Shown piece by piece: positions 42,969 through 55,496 of a stretch of DNA of 64,000 nt (position 1 is the stretch's first letter; each line of letters starts with the position of its first letter). Source of the stretch: Nocardioides baekrokdamisoli (GTDB taxonomy: Bacteria; Actinomycetota; Actinomycetes; Propionibacteriales; Nocardioidaceae); assembly GCF_003945325.1 (NCBI RefSeq), contig NZ_AP019307.1:1488001-1552000 (forward strand), in the 5' to 3' direction. The notes below the pieces were generated by a model. The model saw only the letters and a list, made by a program, of their open reading frames with translations. It did not search any database and was not told the origin of the DNA. A program made the translations under genes and the position numbers.

Positions 42969-44410
42969 AGATCCGGGGCGTGCAGCAGCTGGTAGGCGGA
43001 GTCGGACTCCACGACCTTCCAGTGCAGGGTATGCACCAGACCGTACGCCAACGGCGAATCGGCTGCCAGCAGAGCAACATGCGCGCCGGAGGTACGTACG
43101 TCATCGATCCAGCCGGGCTGCAGGTGCACGAGCCGTTCGAACCGGGTGAACTCGGCGTCGGTGTACGTGTCGAAGTATCCGTACGAAGAGATCGACAACC
43201 CGGGGTAGCGCCACAGCAGATACCCGCCGAGGGCCTGTTCGTTGAGCACGACGGTCCCGGACGGCATCGCGTCCAGTGCGGTCGTCTCCCAGCTCTTCGG
43301 CTGGAACGGTGCTCCCGGTTGGCTGGTCACGCTGAACGCGAGGACCGCAGACATCGCTGCGAGGAGGCCGCCGACGATCCAGCGCTCCCCCGCGAAGGAA
43401 CGGCGGGTGCGTACGCCTCTCTGCAGGAGCCGTGCCAGATGCGGCACCAGGATCACCGCCGCCACCGGTACGCCCCGGGCGCAGTAGAGCGCCCACCCGA
43501 GCCCGAGGACCAGCAGCAACGTCTCCACCCATGGCAACGCTGACTGCCGACGGAGCCCGACGACCAGAACGCCGACGATGCAGACCGCCAGAATTGCGTT
43601 CGTCGGCGACATGAAGTTCGTCGGCGCCCATTCGGTGATGTAACTGCGGCGCGATGAGACCGCCAGGACGGCCTCGTACGCCCGGAGGCCCATCGGCGTG
43701 ACCGCCGCGGCGACCACGACCAGCCCGACAAGGAGGGCCATCCGCCGCGCGATCTCACGACTGCGCGTCTCCAGCACGATCCCGACGGCGCCGACACCGA
43801 GGATGGAGAGCCCGACCGGCCACATGCCGTGGGCGGTGACCCAGACCCACATCAGCGGGATCAGCCACCAGCGGATCCGACCGTCCTCGCGCATCCGCAT
43901 CATTGCAGCGACGAACACAGCGGTGAGGAGGTAGCTGATCAGTTGTGCCCGCAGCGACAGAGACACCGACGCCATGATCATCGTCAGCGTGGTCACCAGC
44001 GCCGCCACCAGGGCGCCGCTCTCCATCCGCGCCAGGCGATACAGGGCGACCAGCAGCAGCAACCCGAGCGTTCCCATCACCCAGCAGACCCCGGCCAGAC
44101 CGAAGTGGTTGTTGAACCACGCCATCACGATCTCGCTGCTCCACTGCGTGGGAGTCCAGTGCGCAGTCGCGAACGGTGTGGGCGAGCCGGGGTTGGTCAG
44201 GCTCCAGTGTCCGGACAGGAACTCCTGCCCGTATCTGATGTTGAAGTAGGTGTCCGGCATGACCAGCGGCGCGGCTGCCACCTTGACCCACACCATGAGC
44301 GTCAGCCCGAGCAGGACGTACGGTGCCGCGCCCAGCAGGCGGCCGATCCCGGACGACGCCTTCGGCGGGTCCGACGCCACCGAAGGCTGCTCGAGCATGG
44401 TCGCCATCAT
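42965..44410 (-). CDS. Polytopic membrane protein, GT-C-like
   Basis: This encodes 481 aa from ATG 44410, overlapping the tadC stop (ATGA). About ten helices are evident. The first periplasmic loop VMPDTYFNIRYGQEFLSGHW and the following HWTPTQWSSEIVMAWF resemble the early loops of GT-C fold glycosyltransferases, with one clear Asp in place of a DE pair. A soluble C-terminal tail (about 90 aa) follows. Function is unassigned. Coupling to both tadC and the next glycosyltransferase-like gene suggests a shared role in decorating the pilus. Confidence 0.6.
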   Translation of the reverse strand: MMATMLEQPSVASDPPKASSGIGRLLGAAPYVLLGLTLMVWVKVAAAPLVMPDTYFNIRYGQEFLSGHWSLTNPGSPTPFATAHWTPTQWSSEIVMAWFNNHFGLAGVCWVMGTLGLLLLVALYRLARMESGALVAALVTTLTMIMASVSLSLRAQLISYLLTAVFVAAMMRMREDGRIRWWLIPLMWVWVTAHGMWPVGLSILGVGAVGIVLETRSREIARRMALLVGLVVVAAAVTPMGLRAYEAVLAVSSRRSYITEWAPTNFMSPTNAILAVCIVGVLVVGLRRQSALPWVETLLLVLGLGWALYCARGVPVAAVILVPHLARLLQRGVRTRRSFAGERWIVGGLLAAMSAVLAFSVTSQPGAPFQPKSWETTALDAMPSGTVVLNEQALGGYLLWRYPGLSISSYGYFDTYTDAEFTRFERLVHLQPGWIDDVRTSGAHVALLAADSPLAYGLVHTLHWKVVESDSAYQLLHAPDL

Positions 44411-45291
44411 CCTGCCTTGGAGAAGAAGCCGACAATGCTCATGATCGCGGGGCCGAGGACGATGACGAACATCGCGGGCAGGATGCAGAGGATGAGCGGC
44501 GGCAGGATCTTGACTGGAAGCTTCTGCGCCTTCTCCTCGGCGCGCTGGCGACGCTTGATACGCATCTGGCCGGCCTGAGCGCGCAGGACGTCACCCATCG
44601 AGATACCGAGCTCGGTCGACTGCACGATCGAGGAGACGAAGGTCCGGAACTCGCTGACCGACGCTCTGGCGCCGGCGTCACGGAGAGCGTCGACCCGGGA
44701 CCGGCCGAGTTGCATCTCCTGCATGACCCGGGCGAACTCAGCCGCGGCGGGATTGTCCAGGTTCGACACGACCCGGCCCAGTGCGGCATCGAAGCCCAGA
44801 CCCGCCTCGACGCAGACGGTCAGCATGTCGATGACGTCCGGAAGCCCGTTGCGCAGTTCAGTCTGACGACGCTCGCCCAGGTTCCGGATCAGAATGTCCG
44901 GGATGAAGAAGCCTGCGGCGGCACCGATGACCGGTCCGAGCAGCGCCCAGATCCCGCCGAGTTTCGCACCGTAGAGCAGGCCGAGGACGACACCGGCGAT
45001 CAGACCCGCGCCCTTGAGTGCCAGAACGCGATCAGCAGGCCACGCCGGCGGGTTGCCCGCGACGTCCAGCCGATGCTGGAGGCGCGACCGGTATCCGTCC
45101 TTCGTCATCCGGGCGGTGAGTCCTGCCGAGCGCTCCAACAAGGACTGGACCAGGCTCGGCGACGGTTCCGTCTCCACGGTGGCACGTCGCGAGGGCATCG
45201 AGGCCGGCAGTGCCGCCCGCTGGGGCCCGAGAAGCACGATCAGCATCACAAGCGCCGCGCAGATGCCGACGCATCCAATGATCAACAACAT
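44407..45291 (-). CDS. tadC: Tad pilus inner-membrane platform protein TadC
   Basis: This 294-aa type II secretion F-domain protein has an N-terminal helix (LLIIGCVGICAALVMLIVLLG), two central helices, the T2SSF region DVIDMLTVCVEAGLGFDAALGRV with MQEMQLGRSRVDALRDAG, and a C-terminal helix. TadB and TadC together form the membrane platform on which the CpaF ATPase acts. It is separated from tadB by 3 bp. Confidence 0.92.
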   Translation of the reverse strand: MLLIIGCVGICAALVMLIVLLGPQRAALPASMPSRRATVETEPSPSLVQSLLERSAGLTARMTKDGYRSRLQHRLDVAGNPPAWPADRVLALKGAGLIAGVVLGLLYGAKLGGIWALLGPVIGAAAGFFIPDILIRNLGERRQTELRNGLPDVIDMLTVCVEAGLGFDAALGRVVSNLDNPAAAEFARVMQEMQLGRSRVDALRDAGARASVSEFRTFVSSIVQSTELGISMGDVLRAQAGQMRIKRRQRAEEKAQKLPVKILPPLILCILPAMFVIVLGPAIMSIVGFFSKAG

Positions 45292-45294
45292 GGA

Positions 45295-46283
45295 TCACAC
45301 CTCGATCTTGACGAGTCGGCTGAGCCAGAAGACGCCGGTGGACAGAAGGCCAGCTCCCGCGGCCATCAGGATGTAGCCGGTGGTGGTGTGGAACAGCGGA
45401 GTGAGGTACGTCGGGTTCATCACCATGACCGCTGCGGCGACGACGAACGGCATCGCCGTCAGGATCTTCGCGGACGTCACGCCCTCGGCACTCAGGCTCT
45501 TCACCAGACCGCGGAGCTCGGCCCTCTGACGCATCGTCGTGACGGTGGTTCCGATGACCTCGGAGAGGTTGCCACCGACCTCGCGCGAGACCTTGATCGC
45601 GATCACGACCCAGGCAAGGTCCTGGCACCGCATCCGCTGGGCCACACCGTCGAGGGCGTCCTCGAGGTTCGCGCCGAGTCGCGCCTCGGTGAGGGCCCGG
45701 TTGAACTCGCCGGCCGTCGGCTCGGTGCCCTCGCGGACCACGGTGCCCAACGACTGGCCGAGCGAGAAGCCCGCCTTCAAAGAGCCGCTGATCAGCTGCA
45801 GCGTCTCCGGGATCTGCTCCAGAAACGCAGCCTCGCGCCGTGAGCGGCGCATCCGCAGGTACGCACGGCAGGCGAACCATCCGACGACGGCACCAACCGG
45901 CACACCGAAGATCGATCGCACCAGGAAGTAGAAGAGGGCCGCGGCGATGATGATCACGCTGAGCTGGATCGCGGCCCACTCCTCGGGCCGGATCCGTACG
46001 CCTGCGCCCTCGAGGTCGGCAGTGATGTCTCCGCGACTGCCCCGGGCCCGGATCGCCCGGTCGAACACGCGCAGCGCTTGCTGGCCGACCGCAGTCGTCT
46101 CAGCAGCCCGCTTGCCCGGCGCGATGACCTCTGGCTCACCGATCTTCTGCCGGAATCGCTGCACGTCACCGAGGCGCGCGGATCGCGCCTTGCGCTCGGC
46201 AGCGGCCGCCGGCACCCGGAGTGCCAGCAGGACGAGCGCAAGCAGGACGACGAAGACGCCGACCATGAGCAGGAGCACCATCA

Positions 46284-46284
<1 letters not shown>
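45295..46284 (-). CDS. tadB: Tad pilus inner-membrane platform protein TadB
   Basis: ATG 46284 shares one base with the cpaF stop (TGATG) and gives 329 aa; GTG 46293 is an alternative. It has N-terminal and two central transmembrane segments and the T2SSF domain with QIPETLQLISGSLKAGFSLGQSLGTV and EFNRALTEARLGANLEDALDGVAQRM. It is a partner of TadC in the pilus assembly platform. Confidence 0.92.
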
Positions 46285-47743
<1,459 letters not shown>

Positions 47744-47747
<4 letters not shown>

Positions 47748-48580
47748 AGTTTGAATCCCTTCCGACGATGAAGCGGACGCACCTTCGCGGTGCCCTTCTT
47801 GCGTGCGACCCAACGGTCGACCAGGCGGTCGATGTCGGAGGTGAACGGCGAGTTCGGCTCGGCCTTGACCATGGCTTCGCCACGGTTGCCGGACCGCGCC
47901 ACCATCGGGTCACGTGCGATCCGTACGGCGATCTCGACACCCAGTCCGGCGGCGATCTCCTCGGCCGGCATACCCTCGCCGCGCTCGACCTGGTTGAGGA
48001 CGACCACCGGCCGTGGCGCATTGAGCGCAATGGAGCGGTCGAGCCCGATCGTCAACCCACGCAGCGAGGAGACGTCCGGAGTGGAGACGAGTACGAGCAC
48101 ATCAGCCAGTTCGAAGGCCGTCCGGGTGTGGACGGACATGCTGGTCGGCGTATCGATCACGACGGCGTCGTAGATGCTGCGCAGGTACGGGATGAGGTCC
48201 GCCAGCACGTCCCCGGGCAGCTCGGCCGGGTCCGTCGACTGGGCGGGAGCAAGGATGCAGTTGAACCCCGGCTCGACGATCGTCCGCAGGATGTCGATCG
48301 GCTCCTCGACCTCCTCGTCGGTGTCGTCGGCGAGGACGTCGAGGATGGTGTTGCGCGGCTCCAACCGGAGCGCGACCGCGACATCCCCACATCCCAGATC
48401 GAGGTCCACCAGACAGACCCGCCGACCGCGAGCGTGCATCGCAGCAGCGATGTTGACCGCGACCGTCGTCGTACCGACTCCGCCCTTGGCGGAGTGGACG
48501 ACCACGACCTTCCCCGCGGCGGCGGAGTCCGGAGCGACAGGATCAGGAGCGACGGAGGGTGCCATGACTTCGGCAGTCAT
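47744..48580 (-). CDS. cpaE: CpaE-like ParA/MinD-type ATPase
   Basis: This 278-aa protein has a deviant Walker A SAKGGVGTTTVAVN near residue 30, VCLVDLDLGCGDVAVAL, and VVIDTPTSMSVHTRTAFELADVLVLV. It lacks the N-terminal receiver-like domain of Caulobacter CpaE, as is common in actinobacteria. It positions or licenses the Tad machinery. It lies 6 bp downstream of cpaB and overlaps cpaF. Confidence 0.88.
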
Positions 48581-48586
48581 CGCCCA

Positions 48587-49357
48587 TCACCGCGTGAACA
48601 GCAGCGATGGGCTGAAGATGCCAGCGGCGATCGTGCCGCCGTCTTCGGCGGTGACCGAGGAGTCGGTCAGGAGCGTCAGGTAGAGGTCGCCGACCTTCTG
48701 CGCCACCAGAAGGCGCTCGGCCTGCTGCTGGTCGACCGCGAGCGTGACAAGCAGGCTGCCGGTGGGAGCGGGGCCACCACCGCTGACACTGGTCGGAGCC
48801 GGCTGGCTCACCGCGATGACGGTCACCCGAGGGATCAGCAACTTGCTGACGATCGGGTTCGTACCGACCTGCTGGTTGGCGTTGGGCGAGTGCTGCAACT
48901 GGACGAGGGCGTAGACCGCGACCTGGGACCCGTTCTGGACAAAGCCCATGACGTCGGCAGGGAGCGGAACGGAGATCGTCAGGGCCTGCAACTTGCCGGG
49001 GATCTGGAGCGCGCCGACCGTCGCCGCCTTTGCCGCGAACATCTCGCGCGTCAGCAGCTGACCCGTGTGAATCGCGAACGTGGCCATGAACGTCGGCGTG
49101 ATGTCGGCGGTGGTCGAGGAGAGGGCGGTGCTGGGCGCGGCTGAGGCCGGGACCGACTCCGTGGTCACGTACCCACCGGAAGCGATCGAGCTCCAGGGGG
49201 TGCCGACGGGGATCTCCTTCGAGACCACCAGGACGCTGACGGCCTTCATGCCGTTGACGGCGCGGCTGTCAGCAGTGTGGACGTAGGCGTAGACCGCACC
49301 GGTTCCGATCAGCGCGAGCAGAACAGCGAGGGCGATGAGAATGGGGCGACGCTTCAT
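48587..49357 (-). CDS. cpaB: Pilus assembly protein CpaB (SAF domain)
   Basis: ATG 49357 (MKRRPILIAL) is preferred; a frame four codons longer exists. The product is 256 aa with one N-terminal transmembrane helix (ILIALAVLLALIGTGAVYAYV), a SAF domain from about 40 (VSVLVVSKEIPVGTPWSSI), and an RcpC/CpaB C-terminal beta domain (ALTISVPLPADVMGFVQNGSQVAVYALVQ). In Gram-negatives it supports the secretin. Here, without a secretin gene, it may stabilise the pilus through the wall. Confidence 0.88.
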   Translation of the reverse strand: MKRRPILIALAVLLALIGTGAVYAYVHTADSRAVNGMKAVSVLVVSKEIPVGTPWSSIASGGYVTTESVPASAAPSTALSSTTADITPTFMATFAIHTGQLLTREMFAAKAATVGALQIPGKLQALTISVPLPADVMGFVQNGSQVAVYALVQLQHSPNANQQVGTNPIVSKLLIPRVTVIAVSQPAPTSVSGGGPAPTGSLLVTLAVDQQQAERLLVAQKVGDLYLTLLTDSSVTAEDGGTIAAGIFSPSLLFTR

Positions 49358-49434
49358 GTGGGATTCCATTCAATGGTGGGAGTTCGTGGAGCAAGTGACG
49401 GGCGCTTCGCATGGATGCGCCCGCCATAGTCAGT

Positions 49435-49629
49435 TCACGGTGAGACGGAACTGGCTGCGTTCGCGAAGAGGGCGGTCAACTGGTTGCCGAACACACTGAG
49501 CGACGCGATGATCGCGATGGCGACGAGCGTCAGGAGCAGTGCGTACTCGGTGGAGGTGGCCGCGCGCTCGTCATGGGTGGCGACGATGCGGGCCTGGAGC
49601 GTTCCCAGGTGACTGAAGATGGTGTTCAT
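49435..49629 (-). CDS. Divergent Flp-type pilin with Ala at -1
   Basis: This encodes 64 aa from ATG 49629. It has a short leader, then DERAATSTEYALLLTLVAIAIIASLSVFGNQL. The class IVb hydrophobic helix with Glu+5/Tyr+6 is kept, but the residue before the cleavage site is Ala, whereas the three other pilins have Gly. Processing by the prepilin peptidase may be weak or altered. It is possibly a minor pilin. It lies directly before cpaB. Confidence 0.82.
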   Translation of the reverse strand: MNTIFSHLGTLQARIVATHDERAATSTEYALLLTLVAIAIIASLSVFGNQLTALFANAASSVSP

Positions 49630-49697
49630 GTGTCCCCTTGTCGTGATGCGCAGCACCCGAGTGCTGCCCATCGCGAACGCTTGAATTTGGTGTTCGA

Positions 49698-49892
49698 TCA
49701 GGGAGCGATCGAGCTGGCGGCGTTGTTGAACAGGCCGGTGATGTTGCTGCCGAGCAGGGTCACGGCGACGATGATCACGATGGCGATGAAGGCGAGGAGC
49801 AGCGCGTACTCGGTGGCGGTCGCACCACGCTCGTCGTCGATGCCGAAGAAGCGAGCCTGAAGGGCAACGATGGCGGCCTGGATGTTGTTCAT
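49698..49892 (-). CDS. flp: Flp pilin
   Basis: From ATG 49892 (CAGGGGG upstream) the prepilin is 64 aa: leader MNNIQAAIVALQARFFGIDDERG, cleavage G/ATATEYAL, then a 25-residue hydrophobic helix (LLLAFIAIVIIVAVTLLGSNI) and short tail FNNAASSIAP. It is a typical Flp major-pilin size. Its own promoter-like motif is at 49925-49973. Confidence 0.92.
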   Translation of the reverse strand: MNNIQAAIVALQARFFGIDDERGATATEYALLLAFIAIVIIVAVTLLGSNITGLFNNAASSIAP

Positions 49893-49924
49893 GTGAGTTC
49901 CCCCTGAGTAATTGATCAAGCACC

Positions 49925-49973
49925 GAGTAGTGCCACTCCGACGTTATGAAGTTGTGGCCTCGGTCACTTCCCA
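49925..49973 (-). promoter_or_regulatory. Pilin-gene promoter motif, copy C
   Basis: On the minus strand GTGGGAAGTGAC, a 16-17 base spacer containing GGCCACA, then CATAACGT (TAACGT fits a -10), followed by AGTGGCA. The same series, with TAGCGT, lies before the two other pilin genes. The 98-bp repeat of the other two copies is only partly conserved here. Confidence 0.55.
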
Positions 49974-50156
49974 CGCGAGACCAGCGCTTCCTTATCCGAA
50001 AGCACTAGACGAGTTGTCTGACCGTTGGTCGCGCTGAGCCGGCGTCCGTCCCTGAAAACGCCGATCGGCGACGCGGGCACAAGCAGGTGGAGCTGCTGTG
50101 GCCTGCGCCGCCGATCGAAACCCCAGGAGGGGTGACAACAGCCGCAGTGGGCTCGA

Positions 50157-50348
50157 TCAGGCGATCGAGCTCGCAGCCTTGTTGAAGAGGCCCGTGATGT
50201 TGCTGCCGAGCAGGGTCACAGCGGTGATGATGACGATGGCGATGAAGGCGAGCAGCAGCGCGTACTCGGTGGCGGTCGCGCCACGCTCGTCGTCGGTGGC
50301 GAAGAAGCGAGACTGCAGGGCAACGAAGGCGGCCAAGATGTTGTTCAT
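50157..50348 (-). CDS. flp: Flp pilin, protein identical to that at 52231
   Basis: This 63-aa prepilin has leader MNNILAAFVALQSRFFATDDERG, cleavage G/ATATEYAL, a hydrophobic helix and tail FNKAASSIA. The protein is identical to that encoded at 52231-52422, while about nine bases differ, all at synonymous positions. Upstream DNA is also duplicated. Confidence 0.92.
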   Translation of the reverse strand: MNNILAAFVALQSRFFATDDERGATATEYALLLAFIAIVIITAVTLLGSNITGLFNKAASSIA

Positions 50349-50386
50349 GTGGGTTTTCCTCCCCTAGTGGTTGATGTGCAGGTCCC

Positions 50387-50484
50387 GAGTTCTGCTACTG
50401 AGAACGCTATGGACATGTGGCCCGCGCCACTTCCCACACAGGCACTGACCCACCTGATCCGAAACAACCATGCCGACCATCCCG
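50387..50484 (-). promoter_or_regulatory. Pilin-gene promoter region, copy B of 98-bp repeat
   Basis: These 98 bp match 52461-52558 with seven mismatches, and sit about 40 bp upstream of the pilin start, as in the other copy. They contain GTGGGAAGTG...GGGCCACATGTCCATAGCGT on the minus strand with candidate -10 TAGCGT. Confidence 0.6.
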
Positions 50485-50510
50485 AGAGGCGTACGGCCAG
50501 GCGACAACGG

Positions 50511-51803
50511 TCAGCCTGTGAGCGCGACCGACTCGAGGCCGAGGTTCCCGCCCGGCCCGGGGCCGAACACCCCGGCGGGCACCAGTACGTGGGTGAAGTA
50601 GCCATAGACGCAGCTGTTCGACGGCGAGCCTGTGTACGTCTTGCCGCAGTACTGCGTGTCTGAGGCCTTCAGGCCGCTGTCGGCGAGCGCGATCGAGGAC
50701 GCTGCCTTCCGGGATGACGGCCCGGTGCCCCAAGTGGAACCGCCGGTGCCCACGTCCCAGCCGGTCACGACGAACGCCGCGAGACCGGCCAGGTGGTAGA
50801 CGGTGCCCGAACCTCCGCCGGTGTAGCTGTCGTACACCGGGATGTAGATCGGTGTGCCATTGGTGCGCGAGGCATCGAAAACCGAGTAGCAGTCGTTCGC
50901 CGCGTTGCCCGGGGCGCCGGCATACGTCGAGTTGACGATCGCCGTGGAACACGTCGTGCCGGAACTCGGCGCAGTCCAGCCGAAGCCACCTGCTGGAGTC
51001 GAGGCGCCCGGGCAGTTGTTGGTCGACCCACCGTGGATGTACAGCACGGTCTCGCTCCCGGCGATCGAGGCGTTGCTCGGCGCCGGCGGTGAGAGGTTGT
51101 ACTTGTTGGCGGGGTTGCGCGGATCGTAGATCCCGTCCAGGACGTACAGATTGAGCAACGAGAGGCCGTACGCCGGGTTGCTGCGCCGCGCGGTGATCGT
51201 GTCGAGATAGGTCGGAACAGTGCTGGCGGCGAACGAGGTGCCGTTGGCTGTGTCGAGGTTCCACTCGCACAAGGAGATGGTGATCCCCACGCAGGTCACG
51301 CAGGACCCGGCGGTGATGAGGCCGGCCTGGGCGCACGCCGAGACGCGTTGGGTCCCCGATGCCAACAAGTTCTTCATGGTCGGGTTGCCGTCAGTCCTGG
51401 GCGTGACCAGGACATCGACATAGCCGGTCGAAGGGCCCGTGGCGGGGCAGCCGGTCGAAGAGTTGAGGAATGTCATGGAACACGCGGTCAGACCCGGAAG
51501 GGTCCCGCAGACCGTCTGTGCCCACTGGGCGAGTCCGCCGTTGGATGAGCCGTCGGCGTAGTGCGCCGCCACCGTTTGCGCCTGGTCCTGGGAGCAGAGT
51601 TGGCCCGCCGAGAGTTGGGTGCCGCACCATTCTGCGACAGCTTCGGCAGCGGAGTCTGCTGCGTTCTGGTCCATGGTCCGGGCGACGTACCAGCCGCCGA
51701 CCGTGATCACCAGGTAGCCGAGGCTCATCAGGAGGCTGGACACGACGAGCGCCATGATCAGGGCTGTCGCACCGCGGTCATCGGTCGAGTTCAGCCTCCG
51801 CAT
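50511..51803 (-). CDS. tadG: TadG-like pilus-associated protein
   Basis: This 430-aa protein has an N-terminal class III pilin-like segment DRGATALIMALVVSSLLMSLGYLVITVGGWYV (TadG/Flp-associated), followed by a large extracytoplasmic domain rich in Cys, Gly and Ser (VCGTLPGLTACSMTF, CVTCVGITISLCEWN). It overlaps tadE by 13 bp. It lacks a recognisable VWA motif, unlike Gram-negative TadG, so the name is by position and N-terminus. It is a probable minor pilin or tip/anchor protein. Confidence 0.7.
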   Translation of the reverse strand: MRRLNSTDDRGATALIMALVVSSLLMSLGYLVITVGGWYVARTMDQNAADSAAEAVAEWCGTQLSAGQLCSQDQAQTVAAHYADGSSNGGLAQWAQTVCGTLPGLTACSMTFLNSSTGCPATGPSTGYVDVLVTPRTDGNPTMKNLLASGTQRVSACAQAGLITAGSCVTCVGITISLCEWNLDTANGTSFAASTVPTYLDTITARRSNPAYGLSLLNLYVLDGIYDPRNPANKYNLSPPAPSNASIAGSETVLYIHGGSTNNCPGASTPAGGFGWTAPSSGTTCSTAIVNSTYAGAPGNAANDCYSVFDASRTNGTPIYIPVYDSYTGGGSGTVYHLAGLAAFVVTGWDVGTGGSTWGTGPSSRKAASSIALADSGLKASDTQYCGKTYTGSPSNSCVYGYFTHVLVPAGVFGPGPGGNLGLESVALTG

Positions 51804-52189
51804 GGCGCGGTCGCCGTTCCGGTCACTGTCGACATCGGTATGAAGGACGGCATCGGGAAGTAGGCGCCGACCGAGACGGTGACGGTGACATCCGCCGCGT
51901 AACCCGAGGTCGCGCTACAAGTGGTGGATGCCCAGGTCCACGTCGGCGCAGGTCCCGAGTAGATGGAAAGTGCTCGGGTCTGCGCCGACGTTGGACATCC
52001 GGTACCGCTGCTCAGGCAGATCGCCTGAACTCGAGCCGCTTCACGGGCCAGCTCGGCCATCGTGATCTTCTGATGGAGAGCGAAGCCGAGACCGATGATG
52101 CCGTAGAGCATGGGTCCGATGACCAACGCGAAGAGCAGTGCGAATTCCACTGCCTGCGCGCCGTGCTCGTCATCGGCCGGCTCAGGCAT
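51791..52189 (-). CDS. tadE: TadE-like pseudopilin
   Basis: This 132-aa protein has an N-terminal EHGAQAVEFALLFALVIGPMLYGIIGLGFALHQ with the G/AQAVEF processing site of TadE pseudopilins, then a short extracytoplasmic domain with two Cys pairs (CLSSGTGC, CSATSGY). It overlaps the tadG-like gene and follows the first flp gene by 41 bp. Confidence 0.85.
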   Translation of the reverse strand: MPEPADDEHGAQAVEFALLFALVIGPMLYGIIGLGFALHQKITMAELAREAARVQAICLSSGTGCPTSAQTRALSIYSGPAPTWTWASTTCSATSGYAADVTVTVSVGAYFPMPSFIPMSTVTGTATAPCGG

Positions 52190-52230
52190 CGGTGATCCCG
52201 TGATGCGGACGTCTTACATGCGCAGCTCGA

Positions 52231-52422
52231 TCAGGCGATCGAGCTGGCGGCCTTGTTGAACAGGCCGGTGATGTTGCTGCCGAGCAGGGTGACGGCGGTG
52301 ATGATGACGATGGCGATGAAGGCGAGGAGCAGCGCGTACTCGGTGGCGGTCGCGCCACGCTCGTCGTCGGTGGCGAAGAAGCGAGACTGCAGGGCAACGA
52401 AGGCGGCGAGGATGTTGTTCAT
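52231..52422 (-). CDS. flp: Flp pilin, first gene of the Tad locus
   Basis: This 63-aa Flp prepilin has the same amino-acid sequence as the one at 50157-50348: leader ending DDERG, G/ATATEYAL, hydrophobic helix, and tail FNKAASSIA. It is the promoter-proximal gene of the locus. An AAAGGAAAC Shine-Dalgarno precedes it. Confidence 0.92.
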   Translation of the reverse strand: MNNILAAFVALQSRFFATDDERGATATEYALLLAFIAIVIITAVTLLGSNITGLFNKAASSIA

Positions 52423-52460
52423 GGTGTTTCCTTTGCTTGTTGTGTGGAACCGGATTTCCC

Positions 52461-52558
52461 GAGTTCTGCCACTGAGAACGCTATGGAGATGTGGCCCCCG
52501 TCACTTCCCACACAGGCACCGACCCGCCTGATCCGAAACAACCACGCCGACCATCCCG
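52461..52558 (-). promoter_or_regulatory. Pilin-gene promoter region, copy A of 98-bp repeat
   Basis: This is the partner of 50387-50484 (91 of 98 bases identical). On the minus strand GTGGGAAGTGACGGGGGCC, then CATAGCGT as candidate -10 region, about 40 bp from the start codon. It is probably the main Tad promoter. Confidence 0.6.
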
Positions 52559-52593
52559 TTCTCCGTACGCGTTGACCCGTCGATCGGAGTACG

Positions 52594-52625
52594 CCGAAGG
52601 CCCCGACTCACGTCGGGGCCTTCGG
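52594..52625. terminator. Hairpin terminator
   Basis: A perfect 14-bp stem (CCGAAGGCCCCGAC / GTCGGGGCCTTCGG) with loop TCAC lies 11 bp past the stop of the aldehyde dehydrogenase gene. It also insulates the Tad locus promoter. Confidence 0.88.
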
Positions 52626-52635
52626 TCGGGAGCCG

Positions 52636-55454
<2,819 letters not shown>

Positions 55455-55496
55455 CTGCATTCACTGTACGGCTCGAAGATGTGATGCGCAACACCC

